The position numbers were made by a program, and so were the translations under genes. Source: RHLJ01 sp040222455 (lineage in GTDB: Bacteria > Bacteroidota > Rhodothermia > Balneolales > Balneolaceae). From it: a stretch of DNA of 64,000 nucleotides. The number at the start of each line of letters is the position of its first letter. The first letter of the stretch is position 1. The DNA is taken from positions 620,001-684,000 of the forward strand of contig JAVKDD010000011.1 of the NCBI GenBank assembly GCA_040222455.1, read 5' to 3'. The notes beneath the pieces were generated by a model. The model did no database searches and had not been told where the DNA came from. It saw only the letters and a list, made by a program, of their open reading frames with translations. This document shows, one piece after another, positions 9,757 to 19,091 of this stretch.

Positions 9757-10839
9757 GTGAGCAAACTAAACGCTGCAGATTTTTTAGAAGAATTGTTAAT
9801 GACTCCAAGTCCGACAGGATATGAAAAAGCAGGAGTTCAAGTTTGGAAAAACTATGTAGATTCTTTTGCAGATGAAGTTGTAACCGATGCTTATGGGTCT
9901 TGCGCCGCAAAAATAAATACAAGTGGAGATGTGGCAACTGTATTACTAGAAGCTCATTGCGATGAAATTGGGATGGTTGTACAGCATATATCCGATCAAG
10001 GATTCGTGTATGTGAATAAGTTGGGTGGAAGTGACTCAACTATAGCAAGAGCTAAGAAAGTTATTGTTCACAATAAAAAAGGAAAAGTAGTAGGAGTAAC
10101 AGGAAATACCGCTATTCATTTACAGACTACAAAAAATGGCGGTGGAAAAGAACCAGCTTGGAAAGATATTTACGTTGATATTGGGGTGAACTCTAAAGAA
10201 GAAGCACTTGAATTAGTACAGATTGGCGATCCAATTACTTATGCCTCAGATTCTGAATTTTTGAATGACGATATTCTTACTGGCAGAGCATTAGATAACC
10301 GTATAGGTGGTTATATAATCGCAGAGGCACTTAAAAAGATTGCTAAACGTAGAAAAGATCTAAAGGTTAATGTGATTGCACTTAACTCCATTCAAGAAGA
10401 GGTAGGCGGATTTGGAGCACGAATGATGAGTTATCGTTTTATGCCAGATGTTGCGATTGTAACGGATGTGACCCATGCTACAGATACTCCTGGAATTGAT
10501 CAAAAAGAACATGGAACTGTGCTACTTGGAGAAGGTCCTACCATACAACACGGAGGTGCAAATCACCCAAAAGTGGTGGACTTTTTAGAAGAAGTATGTT
10601 CCAAAGCCAAAATCGAAGTACAGCATGAGGCAACTAGCGTACGAACTGGAACCGACACTGATTCCATATTTTATCAACAAACAGGAATACCTAGCGCCTT
10701 AATTTCACTGCCACTACGATATATGCATTCACCGGTAGAAATATGTTCAATGAAGGATGTGGAAAAGCTCATTACAATTATGGTTGAGTCTGTGGTGGCA
10801 ATGCGACCAGATCAAACATTTGGTGTTTTTGAAAGTTAA
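9757..10839 (+). CDS. M42-family metallopeptidase (glutamyl aminopeptidase/endoglucanase M type)
   Basis: The 360-residue protein belongs to the M42 dinuclear-metal aminopeptidases, which form large cytoplasmic tetrahedral complexes trimming peptides. Conserved metal and catalytic segments are seen in order: EAHCDEIGMVV, GRALDNRIGGY, IQEEVGGFGARM with the catalytic Glu, TDVTHATDTPG and the C-terminal LPLRYMHSPVE histidine. The start is GTG at 9757, giving MSKLNAADFLEELLMTPSPTG, the usual M42 opening; the next in-frame ATG would remove it. It is divergent from the thioesterase gene, and a bidirectional terminator follows. Confidence 0.92.
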   Translation: MSKLNAADFLEELLMTPSPTGYEKAGVQVWKNYVDSFADEVVTDAYGSCAAKINTSGDVATVLLEAHCDEIGMVVQHISDQGFVYVNKLGGSDSTIARAKKVIVHNKKGKVVGVTGNTAIHLQTTKNGGGKEPAWKDIYVDIGVNSKEEALELVQIGDPITYASDSEFLNDDILTGRALDNRIGGYIIAEALKKIAKRRKDLKVNVIALNSIQEEVGGFGARMMSYRFMPDVAIVTDVTHATDTPGIDQKEHGTVLLGEGPTIQHGGANHPKVVDFLEEVCSKAKIEVQHEATSVRTGTDTDSIFYQQTGIPSALISLPLRYMHSPVEICSMKDVEKLITIMVESVVAMRPDQTFGVFES

Positions 10840-10842
10840 ACT

Positions 10843-10869
10843 CATTTGCATTTGCATTTGCATTTGCAT
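10843..10869. repeat. CATTTG hexamer tandem repeat, four copies
   Basis: Four perfect head-to-tail CATTTG units run from 10843 to 10866 followed by a partial CAT, immediately after the M42 stop codon and before the terminator hairpin. It is non-coding. The array could vary in length by slippage, with no visible reading-frame consequence. Confidence 0.9.
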
Positions 10870-10873
10870 ATGA

Positions 10874-10905
10874 AAAAACCCTTCTGAATATTCAGAAGGG
10901 TTTTT
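10874..10905. terminator. Bidirectional rho-independent terminator
   Basis: A perfect 32-nt palindrome: AAAAA followed by CCCTTCTGAAT and its exact complement ending in TTTTT. It lies between the convergent M42 and fasciclin genes and gives a G/C-containing stem with a U-run in either direction. Confidence 0.93.
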
Positions 10906-10928
10906 ATGCTTTTAGAAATGGTGGATTT

Positions 10929-12671
10929 CTAGTTTAGGTAACTTGGAGGTAATAACACACCATCAATGATGTGAATAACTCCATTAGTCCCCTCAAGATC
11001 TACAGAAACAACATTAACAGATCCATTAAGCGTTACGTTTCCTTCTCCATCAATGTTAATAGTAATTTCTTCTCCTTGAACGGTAGGAACAATTTGGCCG
11101 TCGCTAAGCGAGTTAGAAAGTGCTTCTAGTGCAACAACGTGGTATTGTAATACTTCCGAAACCTGCTCAGCAGTAAGTCCATCTAAGGTAGCTTGAACAT
11201 CAGCAAATGCCTGATTGGTTGGAGCGAATATTGTAAAAGGCCCATCACCCTCAAGAGTAGTAACTAAGTTTGCATCAGCTACAAGACTAACTAAGGTAGA
11301 GAGATCATAATTTTTAGATGCAATCTGAACAATATTTAAAAACTGATTGGGTAAGATAACTTCATCTATAGCATGTATAGTGCCATTATTGGTAGAAATG
11401 TCAGCTTCAATAACTGTTGGGTTGTTATTTACTGTAACGATTCCATTTTCGAGGGTAACATATATACTTTCACCAGTAAGTGAAGCAGGGGCCTGTGAGG
11501 CTTCAAGATCAACAGAAGCAACATTTACAGGGAGTACATGATATTGAAGAATAGTTGCTAATTGCTCAGTGGTTAAACTTGCAAGTAACCCTTCTGGAAG
11601 ATTTGCAAATGCAGCGTCAGTTGGTGCAAACACTGTAAAAGTTCCTTCGGTATCTGAAAGCGCTGTTACAAGATCTGCGCTGACTATAGCATTAACTAAG
11701 GTATTAAAATTATACCGCTTTGATGCAGCGTCAACAACTGTTCCATAAGAATCTGGAAACAACACTTTATTAATAGCATGAATAACTCCGTTAGTAACAT
11801 CTATATCAGCAGTTGCAACTTCTGAGCTTCCATTCACAAAAACACCTTGTGTTCCAGAAGTTACAAATAATTCTTCCCCAAATAATGTAGTAGGTGCTTG
11901 CTGTGCATCTAAATCATTTGAAAAAACTTCACCTGAAAGCACGTGATAAGTTAATATTTCAGTTAACTGTTCTACTGTTAAACTTGCAAGCAAACCTGTT
12001 GGAAGTGCATTAAATGCATCATCAGTTGGTGCAAAAACGGTAAAATCTCCGTTATACTTAAGAGTTGTTGTAAGATTTGTACTTTCTAAAGCTGAGATTA
12101 ATGTTGTAAATGTACCAGCTGCTTCTGCTTGATCAACTATATTCGCTTCACGAATTCCTTGGGGTAGTAAAACGGTGTTAATCGCATGTATGATGCCATT
12201 TGATGCTTCAACATTTGCTAATGTTACATTTGATGTACCATTAATGGTAACTGTTCCACTTTCAAATTGAATGAGAAGTTCTTCTCCAGAAAGCGTAGCT
12301 ACATCTTGAGTAATTGCGAGATCGGTTGATGCGATTCTTCCTTCAACAACATGAAATTGCAAAATTTGAACTAATTGCTCATTAGTTAAACTTTCTAAAG
12401 TGCCAGATGGTAGAGCTTCAAATGCAGAATTAGTAGGTGCAAAAACGGTAAAAGGACCTTCACCTTCAAGTGCAACGGTTAAACCTGCATCTTGAATTGC
12501 TTGCGCGAGAATTGAAAAGTTTTCATTCTCAAGTGCAGTCTCTACAATATTTAGTTGGCCATCTACTTGTGTTCCTCCATCATTATCATCACTACAGCTA
12601 AAAAAACCAGTAGCTATAATCAGAAATAAAAAGGGTAATAATTTCAAATTTTTTTTAATTAATTTTTTCAT
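10929..12671 (-). CDS. Secreted lipoprotein with four fasciclin (FAS1) domains
   Basis: A 580-residue protein with a lipoprotein signal: a basic start, a hydrophobic core and Cys26 in GFFSCSDD, a Bacteroidota-style lipobox followed by acidic residues. Four FAS1 domains of about 135 residues follow (about 38-174, 175-310, 311-445, 446-580), each with the FTVFAPT(N/D)xAF H1 motif and a YHV or FHV plus NGxIHxI(D/N) H2 motif. FAS1 domains mediate adhesion or matrix interactions at the surface. The copies are clearly related but diverged. The gene is probably monocistronic, with its own upstream region and the shared terminator at 10874-10905. Confidence 0.93.
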   Translation of the reverse strand: MKKLIKKNLKLLPFLFLIIATGFFSCSDDNDGGTQVDGQLNIVETALENENFSILAQAIQDAGLTVALEGEGPFTVFAPTNSAFEALPSGTLESLTNEQLVQILQFHVVEGRIASTDLAITQDVATLSGEELLIQFESGTVTINGTSNVTLANVEASNGIIHAINTVLLPQGIREANIVDQAEAAGTFTTLISALESTNLTTTLKYNGDFTVFAPTDDAFNALPTGLLASLTVEQLTEILTYHVLSGEVFSNDLDAQQAPTTLFGEELFVTSGTQGVFVNGSSEVATADIDVTNGVIHAINKVLFPDSYGTVVDAASKRYNFNTLVNAIVSADLVTALSDTEGTFTVFAPTDAAFANLPEGLLASLTTEQLATILQYHVLPVNVASVDLEASQAPASLTGESIYVTLENGIVTVNNNPTVIEADISTNNGTIHAIDEVILPNQFLNIVQIASKNYDLSTLVSLVADANLVTTLEGDGPFTIFAPTNQAFADVQATLDGLTAEQVSEVLQYHVVALEALSNSLSDGQIVPTVQGEEITINIDGEGNVTLNGSVNVVSVDLEGTNGVIHIIDGVLLPPSYLN

Positions 12672-13036
12672 GAGTCGTCAATTTATAATGAATAGTTATG
12701 ACCCCATAAAGTTTCAAATTAATTTGAAAGTTCCCTTAATTACGGTTTAATAGTACAATAGACTATTTGAAACGCTATTTTTTAATTTAGAGGGAAAATT
12801 AATGTTAGGGAACAATTAGGCTAAACAAATGAAGTCGAGTAGGTTATCGAAGTTTGGGATTGCTTATAAAACTGGAGCATACTCATTTTAGAAAAATGTA
12901 AAAAATCGTGAACCACATCAGAAAAGAGTACTAATTCATCATTTGCTCACCTGTAGTACAGCATAAAATGAGAATGCTTTTTCAAAGGTTTATTTCAAAC
13001 AACTTAAATTCGGATAGTTTGATTGATGAACTTGAT
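12672..13036. other. Intergenic region with a long imperfect inverted repeat
   Basis: I see no gene in this 365-bp gap between two minus-strand genes. It must hold the promoter of the fasciclin gene and the 3' region of tsaC. An inverted repeat pairs 12877-12890 (GCATACTCATTTTA) with 12964-12977 (TAAAATGAGAATGC), 13 of 14 positions complementary. A nested GTACTA/TAGTAC pair lies at 12928-12933 and 12954-12959. It could be a structured RNA or a decayed mobile repeat. Confidence 0.5.
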
Positions 13037-13969
13037 TTATTCACGTTTATGCAATGCTTTTCTAATCCTATTTAGAAGGGCAGAAGCAATATCATGTTCT
13101 GAATCAATAATAATTTCTATAATAATCTTCTCAAAACCTTCAATGTCTGCTTGTCTGAAACGATCATATAGTTCTGCTGCTAAACGGTTTAAGTCATTAT
13201 TGTAGTTAATTATGTTTGAACCGGATGCTAAACCAGAAATAAGTAAGTACAAACAAGAGGGATTATTCGGCTGTTCGTCTTCTTCTAACCAACGAACTTC
13301 TGCTTTAGGTTTATAGTGTGAATATTTTTGCCCTGGACTCTTAGGTCCTTGTGACCCATGAAAAAATGATTCTCTAACTTCAAAACCTAATACTTCTTCA
13401 ATTTGCTTTCTGCTAATACTTCCAGGTCTTAAAATGGAGGGGATGTTACCAGATAAATCTATAACTGTTGACTCCAATCCAATTTTAGTGGCCTCTCCAT
13501 CAATAATAGGAAAGTTGATTCCAAAATCTTCAAGTACATGTTGCGCTTTAGTAGGAGAGGGTCGACCTGATGTATTCGCGCTTGGTGCAACAAGTGGTCC
13601 CGTTTCTGAAATAAATTCCAAAGCTAATGGATGATCGGGCATTCTAATTGCTACGGTACTTAATCCAGCGGTAACAGCATCTAAAACTTCAGACTTTTTG
13701 TTAAGAACCAAAGAAAGAGGTCCCGGCCAGAATGCTACTATGAGTTTCTTAGCGGAATCAGGGATTTCTAAGACAAAACTGTTTATTTGCTCTTTTTTTG
13801 AAATATGAACAATCAAAGGATTATCAGAAGGTCTGCCTTTTACTTCAAATACTTTTTGAATGGCAGTAGGATTCCAAGCATCTGCACCGAGCCCGTAAAC
13901 CGTTTCGGTAGGAAAGGCAACAACTTCTCCGGCTTTAATCAGTTCTATATATTTTGGATTAATAGGCAT
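13037..13969 (-). CDS. tsaC: Threonylcarbamoyl-AMP synthase (Sua5/YrdC/TsaC type)
   Basis: The 310-residue enzyme makes threonylcarbamoyl-adenylate from threonine, bicarbonate and ATP, the first step of the universal tRNA t6A37 modification. The YrdC domain (about 10-195) shows FPTETVYGLGADAW, KGRPSDNPLIVHI, MPDHPLAL and PSANTSGRPSPT. The motif SPGQKYSHYKPKAEV and what follows form the C-terminal Sua5 domain, so this is the long Sua5 form rather than short TsaC. The Sua5 domain looks slightly short. The gene is transcribed away from mfd across a 717-bp gap, with no coupled neighbours. Confidence 0.93.
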   Translation of the reverse strand: MPINPKYIELIKAGEVVAFPTETVYGLGADAWNPTAIQKVFEVKGRPSDNPLIVHISKKEQINSFVLEIPDSAKKLIVAFWPGPLSLVLNKKSEVLDAVTAGLSTVAIRMPDHPLALEFISETGPLVAPSANTSGRPSPTKAQHVLEDFGINFPIIDGEATKIGLESTVIDLSGNIPSILRPGSISRKQIEEVLGFEVRESFFHGSQGPKSPGQKYSHYKPKAEVRWLEEDEQPNNPSCLYLLISGLASGSNIINYNNDLNRLAAELYDRFRQADIEGFEKIIIEIIIDSEHDIASALLNRIRKALHKRE

Positions 13970-14686
13970 CGTGAAAGGTAGAGAATGTTCTTAAATATTT
14001 CGGCATCTGATTGGTGAAGGATAGCATAAATTTCTACTTTATTATTTCAAAATCATAAAAACTTGCTCACGTTGGGAGCGTTTAGTTTTATGTGAAAATA
14101 CGGGGAAATTTATGTCCGAAAGCAATCATAGTCGAGAGTTTTTGATTCTTTTGTCGGTACAAAAGAATTGGGATATTGATGAAAGCTCATGAGTTTATTC
14201 ATAAGATCGTGAAACAAATTCAGCTTGACATGTTAGTTTTATTTAAAAAATTATTTAGCTGGAATAGATTTACTTATCCTTCGGAGACGCAATAAGATGG
14301 TTCTATTTATCACTAATAATTTTTAAGCCGATTTATTTCTATGATGAGACGAAAAAAGTCTCCCCCGAGGTGAGATGTTTAAAACGGTAGTTCTCGATTT
14401 AAACTGAGGGGTGTTATGGGGTTTATGAGTTAAGAAACCTCACAAAACCCTCTCTTGCTACGCTTCGTTTCGCAATTTACCTCCTTTATGGGAGGACTAT
14501 TTTAAGTTGTCATGCTGAGCTTGATTCAGCATTTGTAAAGATAAGGGCGTTGTTTTTGGAAAATTCAGAGACAAAGTATCATTCCCTTCAGATCCTGGAT
14601 CAAGTCCGGGATGACAAATTGAAGGTGAGTTTTTTCAGTAAACAAACGAGGAGTTTAAACCTTCGTATCAATAGAAACCGTTGAGT
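13970..14686. other. Non-coding stretch rich in dyads, no gene seen
   Basis: This is the longest gene-free stretch in the window (717 bp). It holds a hairpin with stem TTCTTTTGT/ACAAAAGAA and loop CGGT at 14146-14167. An imperfect inverted repeat pairs 14406-14421 with 14438-14452. A small CCTCC/GGAGG hairpin lies at 14480-14495, and the terminal inverted-repeat element at 14504-14620 is listed separately. No open frame of credible length or family is visible. The composition of 14340-14620 (more G+C, many dyads) differs from the flanks and looks like a cluster of non-autonomous repeats. Confidence 0.6.
14504..14620. repeat. Inverted-repeat element (MITE- or REP-like)
   Basis: The left arm, 14504-14530, contains TGTCATGCTGAGCTTGATTC. 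The right arm, 14591-14620, reads as its imperfect complement (TGTCATCCCGGACTTGATCC on the minus strand). About 60 bp of non-coding sequence lies between. The outermost bases TTGTCAT match, and the TTGATYCAG cores match. The terminal GTCATNCTGAGC motif recurs at 53846. No transposase is present. Confidence 0.7.
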
Positions 14687-17600
14687 TCAGCTCGCTAGTG
14701 TTTTCAAGAATAAATAAGCAGCTTTATAATCAGGTATTTCTTGAATCACAAAGCGAAGAACTTCATTTTTTTGGACTACTTGAAAGAGTTCAGGTTTTAA
14801 TTTTTCAAGTCGTTCAAGTGTTTTTTGAAATTTATTGCTTTCAAAATATTGATTACCAAGCTCACTGCCCGTTTTTGGACAAACACACCACATTCGTCCA
14901 GCACGAATGGTTACTTTAGTAAAGAAATTATGTGAAGCATATAATTTAATTTTACTTGCCAGAATCAACATTTCCGATTCTTTAGGAGATGGACCAAATC
15001 GATCTTCAATTTCTTCTTTCCAGTTGTCTATTTCTGATTCATCGTTGGCTTGAGAAAGCTTTCGGTAGAGATTTAATCTTTCCACATTATCGGCTACATA
15101 ATGTTGAGGTAGAAGGGCAGAGGCATCAATTTCTACAGTTGTTTCAGGAAATTCTAGTTCTGCTTGTTTTCCGTCAAACATATCAGAAAACTCAGATTCT
15201 TTCAGTTCTCGAACTGCATCATTCAAAATCTTGGTATAAAGATCGAAACCAATATCGTTGATGAAACCACTTTGTTCTCCACCCAGAATATCTCCAGCTC
15301 CTCGAATGTCTAAATCTCGCATTGCAATATTGAAACCTGAGCCTAAATCGGAAAACTCTTCGAGTGCCAGCAATCGCTTTCTTGCTTCAGGGGTTAAAGT
15401 TTCAATTGGAGGAGTTATGAGATAACAAAATGCTTTTCGGTTAGACCTCCCTACACGCCCTCTAAGTTGATGTAATTCAGCCAATCCAAAATTGTTAGCA
15501 TTGTTGATTATGATTGTATTTGCATTAGCAATATCGATCCCATTTTCAACAATATTAGTTGAAACAAGTACATCATACTTATGGGCGTAAAAGTCACCGA
15601 TAATTTTCTCAAGTTGAGAGCCAGTCATTTGCCCATGTCCAAAACGAACTCTGATATCGGGTACTAATCTCCGAATCATTTCGGCGGTTTCCTCAATATT
15701 TTTAACCCGATTATGAATAAAGAAAACCTGACCTCCTCTACTTATTTCCTGAAGAATTGCGTCTCGAATTAATACTTCATTAAAACTATGAATTTCGGTA
15801 TAAACGGGTTGCCGGTTTGGGGGAGGAGTATTAATTACACTTAAATCTCTCGCTCCCATCAACGAAAATTGAAGCGTTCTGGGAATTGGAGTTGCCGTTA
15901 GAGTTAATACATCTACTGAAGCTCGGAAATTTTTTAATTTCTCTTTTGCAGCTACTCCAAATCGTTGTTCCTCATCCACAACAATCAGACCTAAATCTTT
16001 AAACTTAATGTCTTTTGAAAGCAGACGATGTGTCCCAATAACAATATCCAGATTGCCTTCATTAAGTTCTTTAATCACTTTGGTTTGTTCCGCTTTTGTT
16101 CTGAAGCGTGAAAGGGCTTCAATTTTCACAGGGAACTCTTTCATGCGCTTCATAAAAGTCTTCGCATGCTGCTCTGCCAGAATTGTTGTTGGAACCAAAA
16201 CTCCAACTTGTTTATTATCCATCACTGCTTTAAATGCAGCTCTGACGGCTACTTCAGTTTTGCCAAAACCCACATCACCACATATTAATCGATCCATAGG
16301 TTGAGGATTTTCCATATCATTTTTTACGGAGATAATAGCTTCGTTTTGATCTGGCGTCTCCTCATATTCAAATCGAGCTTCTAATTCTGTTTGCCAACCC
16401 TGATCTGGTGAAAAAGCATATGCCTTCTGTAGCTTCCTTTTTGCATAAAGCCGTATTAGTTCTCTGGCAATATCTTTTACTTTCTTTTTGGTTTGAGCTT
16501 TTTTACGAGCCCATTCACCTGAACCAAGCCGTGTAATTCTTGGAGCAGTTCCCTCTTTACCAGAATACTTTTGAAGTTTATGTAAACTCGTAATATTCAC
16601 ATAAAGAACAGATTCTTGTTGATACTTAAGAACAACAACTTCTTGTTCAGTTTCCTTTACTTGTATTTTTTTGAAGCCTGCAAACTTACCGATTCCATAA
16701 TCCACATGAACTACATAATCACCAATACTTAAATCACGTAGTTCTTTGAAGGAAATACCTCCCGTATAGCGCCGTTTTTTTATTTTAGGACGATGGTATC
16801 GGTTAAAGATCTGATGATCTGTATAAACGGCTATCTTGGCTTCAGAACTGATAAAACCTTCATGCAAAGAATCAACCACTAAGCGGTAATTTAAGTTGGG
16901 CTCTGGTTCACCAAGTAATTCTTCGAATCGGTTCTTTTGCCCATCATTATCACATAAAATTATAGTTTCAATTCCTTGTTCAGAATGGTTAGTAATATCC
17001 TCTTTAAGAAGCTTGAAGTTTCCATGAAAATCAGGCTGTGGTTTTAGCTGTATTTCAACACTTGTAATATTTTTACTCTCAAGTTCTGTTGAACCAGAAA
17101 AGAGGGTGTAGGTAAATCGCTCAAGTTGTGATTTAAATGCCATTGACGAATTAAATAATTCATCTGGTGCAGATAAATTTGTATCATTCTTCAGTTGGTA
17201 ATTCTCTGAAGCTTGCTCAAATTTTCTTCTAAGAACTTCGGCTACCAATTGCTCATCTTTAATCAGTATCAACGTATTTTCATCGAAATAGGAAAGAAAT
17301 GAATCTTTGTCCGATTCAGGTAGATTTGAGAGATCGGGAACAATTCTAGCTTGATTTAAAAAAGAGATGGATCGTTGAGAATCAGCATCAAACTCTCGGA
17401 TGGAATCAATTTCATCCCCAAAAAATTCTAAGCGAATAGGATACTCTCCCGAAAAAGGAAATATATCCAATATACCTCCACGGATAGCAAATTCACCTGG
17501 TTGATCTACAAACCGAACAGGATTATATCCTTGGTCAACTAGCTGTTCTCTCAGTTTTTCAGGATCAATTTCATCGCCTTTATTAATGATAATACTAACT

Positions 17601-18010
17601 TCATTAAGTACTGTTGGAGGGGCTACTTTCTCGAAAATTGCCTCTGCTGAAGTAACAACAATATTTGATTTATTAGATTGAATATGCTGTAGAGCTTCAG
17701 AGCGTTGTACCAATAATCCTGAATCTACAATTTGTTCGGAATCGTAAGGCTTATGGTTAGTAGAAGGAAAGTGAACAACATCAAGTTCAGAAATCAGGCT
17801 CAAATCGGATTTTAAAAAACGCTCATTTTCATCTGTATCGGTAATAACAAGAACGTTTTTTAACTCAGATTGAAGGGAACTAACTGCAAATCCTAAAAAA
17901 GAACCAATACTTCCTTTTAGATAGACAGAATGATGCTGTTTAACTGCTGAAGTGAGATCTTTCAGTGAAGAATTTGCTAAGATTTTAGCTTTTAATGAAG
18001 ATATTGACAT
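14687..18010 (-). CDS. mfd: Transcription-repair coupling factor Mfd
   Basis: This 1107-residue SF2 translocase removes RNA polymerase stalled at DNA lesions and recruits UvrA. An N-terminal UvrB-like module (with FAIRGGILDIFPF around residue 175) is followed by the RNA-polymerase-interacting CarD-like domain at about 425-500 (SIGDYVVHVDYGIG). The helicase core has Walker A GDVGFGKTE near 578, the DEEQ Walker B near 678, TATPIPRTL, the RGRVGRS motif VI and the translocation TRG region after it. The C-terminal TRCF domain lies at about 960-1070. Length is close to E. coli Mfd (1148). It is preceded by an 85-bp gap and appears to be transcribed alone. Confidence 0.97.
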   Translation of the reverse strand: MSISSLKAKILANSSLKDLTSAVKQHHSVYLKGSIGSFLGFAVSSLQSELKNVLVITDTDENERFLKSDLSLISELDVVHFPSTNHKPYDSEQIVDSGLLVQRSEALQHIQSNKSNIVVTSAEAIFEKVAPPTVLNEVSIIINKGDEIDPEKLREQLVDQGYNPVRFVDQPGEFAIRGGILDIFPFSGEYPIRLEFFGDEIDSIREFDADSQRSISFLNQARIVPDLSNLPESDKDSFLSYFDENTLILIKDEQLVAEVLRRKFEQASENYQLKNDTNLSAPDELFNSSMAFKSQLERFTYTLFSGSTELESKNITSVEIQLKPQPDFHGNFKLLKEDITNHSEQGIETIILCDNDGQKNRFEELLGEPEPNLNYRLVVDSLHEGFISSEAKIAVYTDHQIFNRYHRPKIKKRRYTGGISFKELRDLSIGDYVVHVDYGIGKFAGFKKIQVKETEQEVVVLKYQQESVLYVNITSLHKLQKYSGKEGTAPRITRLGSGEWARKKAQTKKKVKDIARELIRLYAKRKLQKAYAFSPDQGWQTELEARFEYEETPDQNEAIISVKNDMENPQPMDRLICGDVGFGKTEVAVRAAFKAVMDNKQVGVLVPTTILAEQHAKTFMKRMKEFPVKIEALSRFRTKAEQTKVIKELNEGNLDIVIGTHRLLSKDIKFKDLGLIVVDEEQRFGVAAKEKLKNFRASVDVLTLTATPIPRTLQFSLMGARDLSVINTPPPNRQPVYTEIHSFNEVLIRDAILQEISRGGQVFFIHNRVKNIEETAEMIRRLVPDIRVRFGHGQMTGSQLEKIIGDFYAHKYDVLVSTNIVENGIDIANANTIIINNANNFGLAELHQLRGRVGRSNRKAFCYLITPPIETLTPEARKRLLALEEFSDLGSGFNIAMRDLDIRGAGDILGGEQSGFINDIGFDLYTKILNDAVRELKESEFSDMFDGKQAELEFPETTVEIDASALLPQHYVADNVERLNLYRKLSQANDESEIDNWKEEIEDRFGPSPKESEMLILASKIKLYASHNFFTKVTIRAGRMWCVCPKTGSELGNQYFESNKFQKTLERLEKLKPELFQVVQKNEVLRFVIQEIPDYKAAYLFLKTLAS

Positions 18011-18095
18011 AAAAATGAGGTGAGAAAAAAGCCACTTTCAAAGAGCGCTGAAGATACAAGTTAAAAGCTTTATTGTGGAAATCTTTATTTCTTTT

Positions 18096-19091
18096 TTAGT
18101 ATTGAGTCAACCCTTTTAACCAAATTCGATCAGCAACAAATCCAATAAATAGTAAAGTAATTGAAATACCTAAAAAATATGGGTAGCGGTCTTCATAATC
18201 GGTATAGATAATTTCTTCTACTTTTGATTTTTCAAGCTCGTCAATTTCGTCATAAATACTAATTAGTTGTTCGGTATCGGTTGCTCTGTAATATCTTCCA
18301 CCTGAAAGATCTGCTACTCTTGTTAACATTTCTTCATCAATATTAACTTGAATATTTTGGTACCTACGTCCGAATATTGGATCTTGAACTGGATAGGGAG
18401 CGGTACCTCTTGTTCCAGCTCCAATCGTATATATCTTAATTCCATACGTAACGGCTAAATCGGCGGCAGTTACTGGGTCAATTTCTCCTGCATTATTTTG
18501 CCCATCGGTTAATAAGATGATAATCTTACTTTGAGTTTCACTATCCTTTAATCGGTTTATTGCCGTAGCAATTCCCATTCCAATTGCAGTTCCGTCTTCT
18601 ATTACTCCCATTTCAACTTCGTCGATTAGTTGTTTCAAAAGTCGGTAATCTAGAGTAGGTGGTACTACAGTAAAGCTTTTCATAGCAAAAGTTACGAGTC
18701 CAATTCGATCTGAAAGCCTTTTGTCAACGAATGCTTTTGCAACTTCCCGGGCTGCTTCAAAACGATTTGGTTTTAAATCCTCGGCACGCATCGATGAAGA
18801 CATATCCAAGACCATCACAATATCGATGCCTTCAGCATTTCGTTCAATCGTTGTAAGTTTGTATTGAGGTCGTGCAAGAGCGAGAATCAAATAAGTTAAC
18901 CCAGTAAGAAAAAGTGTAAACGTGAGCCAGTGAAGATGGGCTTTCCAATTTCCGGAAATCCCTTCAAAAAAACGGGTAGAAGAAAAAGTAAGTGAGGGTC
19001 TTTTTTTAGTGAAAAAGCGATATACATACATTCCAATTAAAACAGGAAGTAAAGTTAGTGCCCAAAACCATTCAGGATTAGCCCATTCCAT
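18096..19091 (-). CDS. batA: BatA-like VWA-domain membrane protein
   Basis: A 331-residue inner-membrane protein of the Bacteroides aerotolerance family. Two N-terminal membrane segments (about 10-27 and 55-75) precede a von Willebrand A domain with an intact MIDAS motif DMSSSM near residue 95 and the LLTDGQNNAG strand. A final membrane segment lies near 308-325. The order TM-TM-VWA-TM and the WANPEWFWAL start are typical of BatA/BatB. VWA metal sites bind partner proteins; the Bat system has been linked to envelope stress but its mechanism is unclear. It is coupled to the upstream BatD-like gene by a TAATG overlap. No BatB/BatC/BatD block follows; mfd does. Confidence 0.85.
   Translation of the reverse strand: MEWANPEWFWALTLLPVLIGMYVYRFFTKKRPSLTFSSTRFFEGISGNWKAHLHWLTFTLFLTGLTYLILALARPQYKLTTIERNAEGIDIVMVLDMSSSMRAEDLKPNRFEAAREVAKAFVDKRLSDRIGLVTFAMKSFTVVPPTLDYRLLKQLIDEVEMGVIEDGTAIGMGIATAINRLKDSETQSKIIILLTDGQNNAGEIDPVTAADLAVTYGIKIYTIGAGTRGTAPYPVQDPIFGRRYQNIQVNIDEEMLTRVADLSGGRYYRATDTEQLISIYDEIDELEKSKVEEIIYTDYEDRYPYFLGISITLLFIGFVADRIWLKGLTQY

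Noticed and set aside
10843..10869. CATTTG repeat as a phase-variation switch
   Set aside because: It lies after a stop codon and before a terminator, so length changes would not alter a reading frame or an evident promoter.
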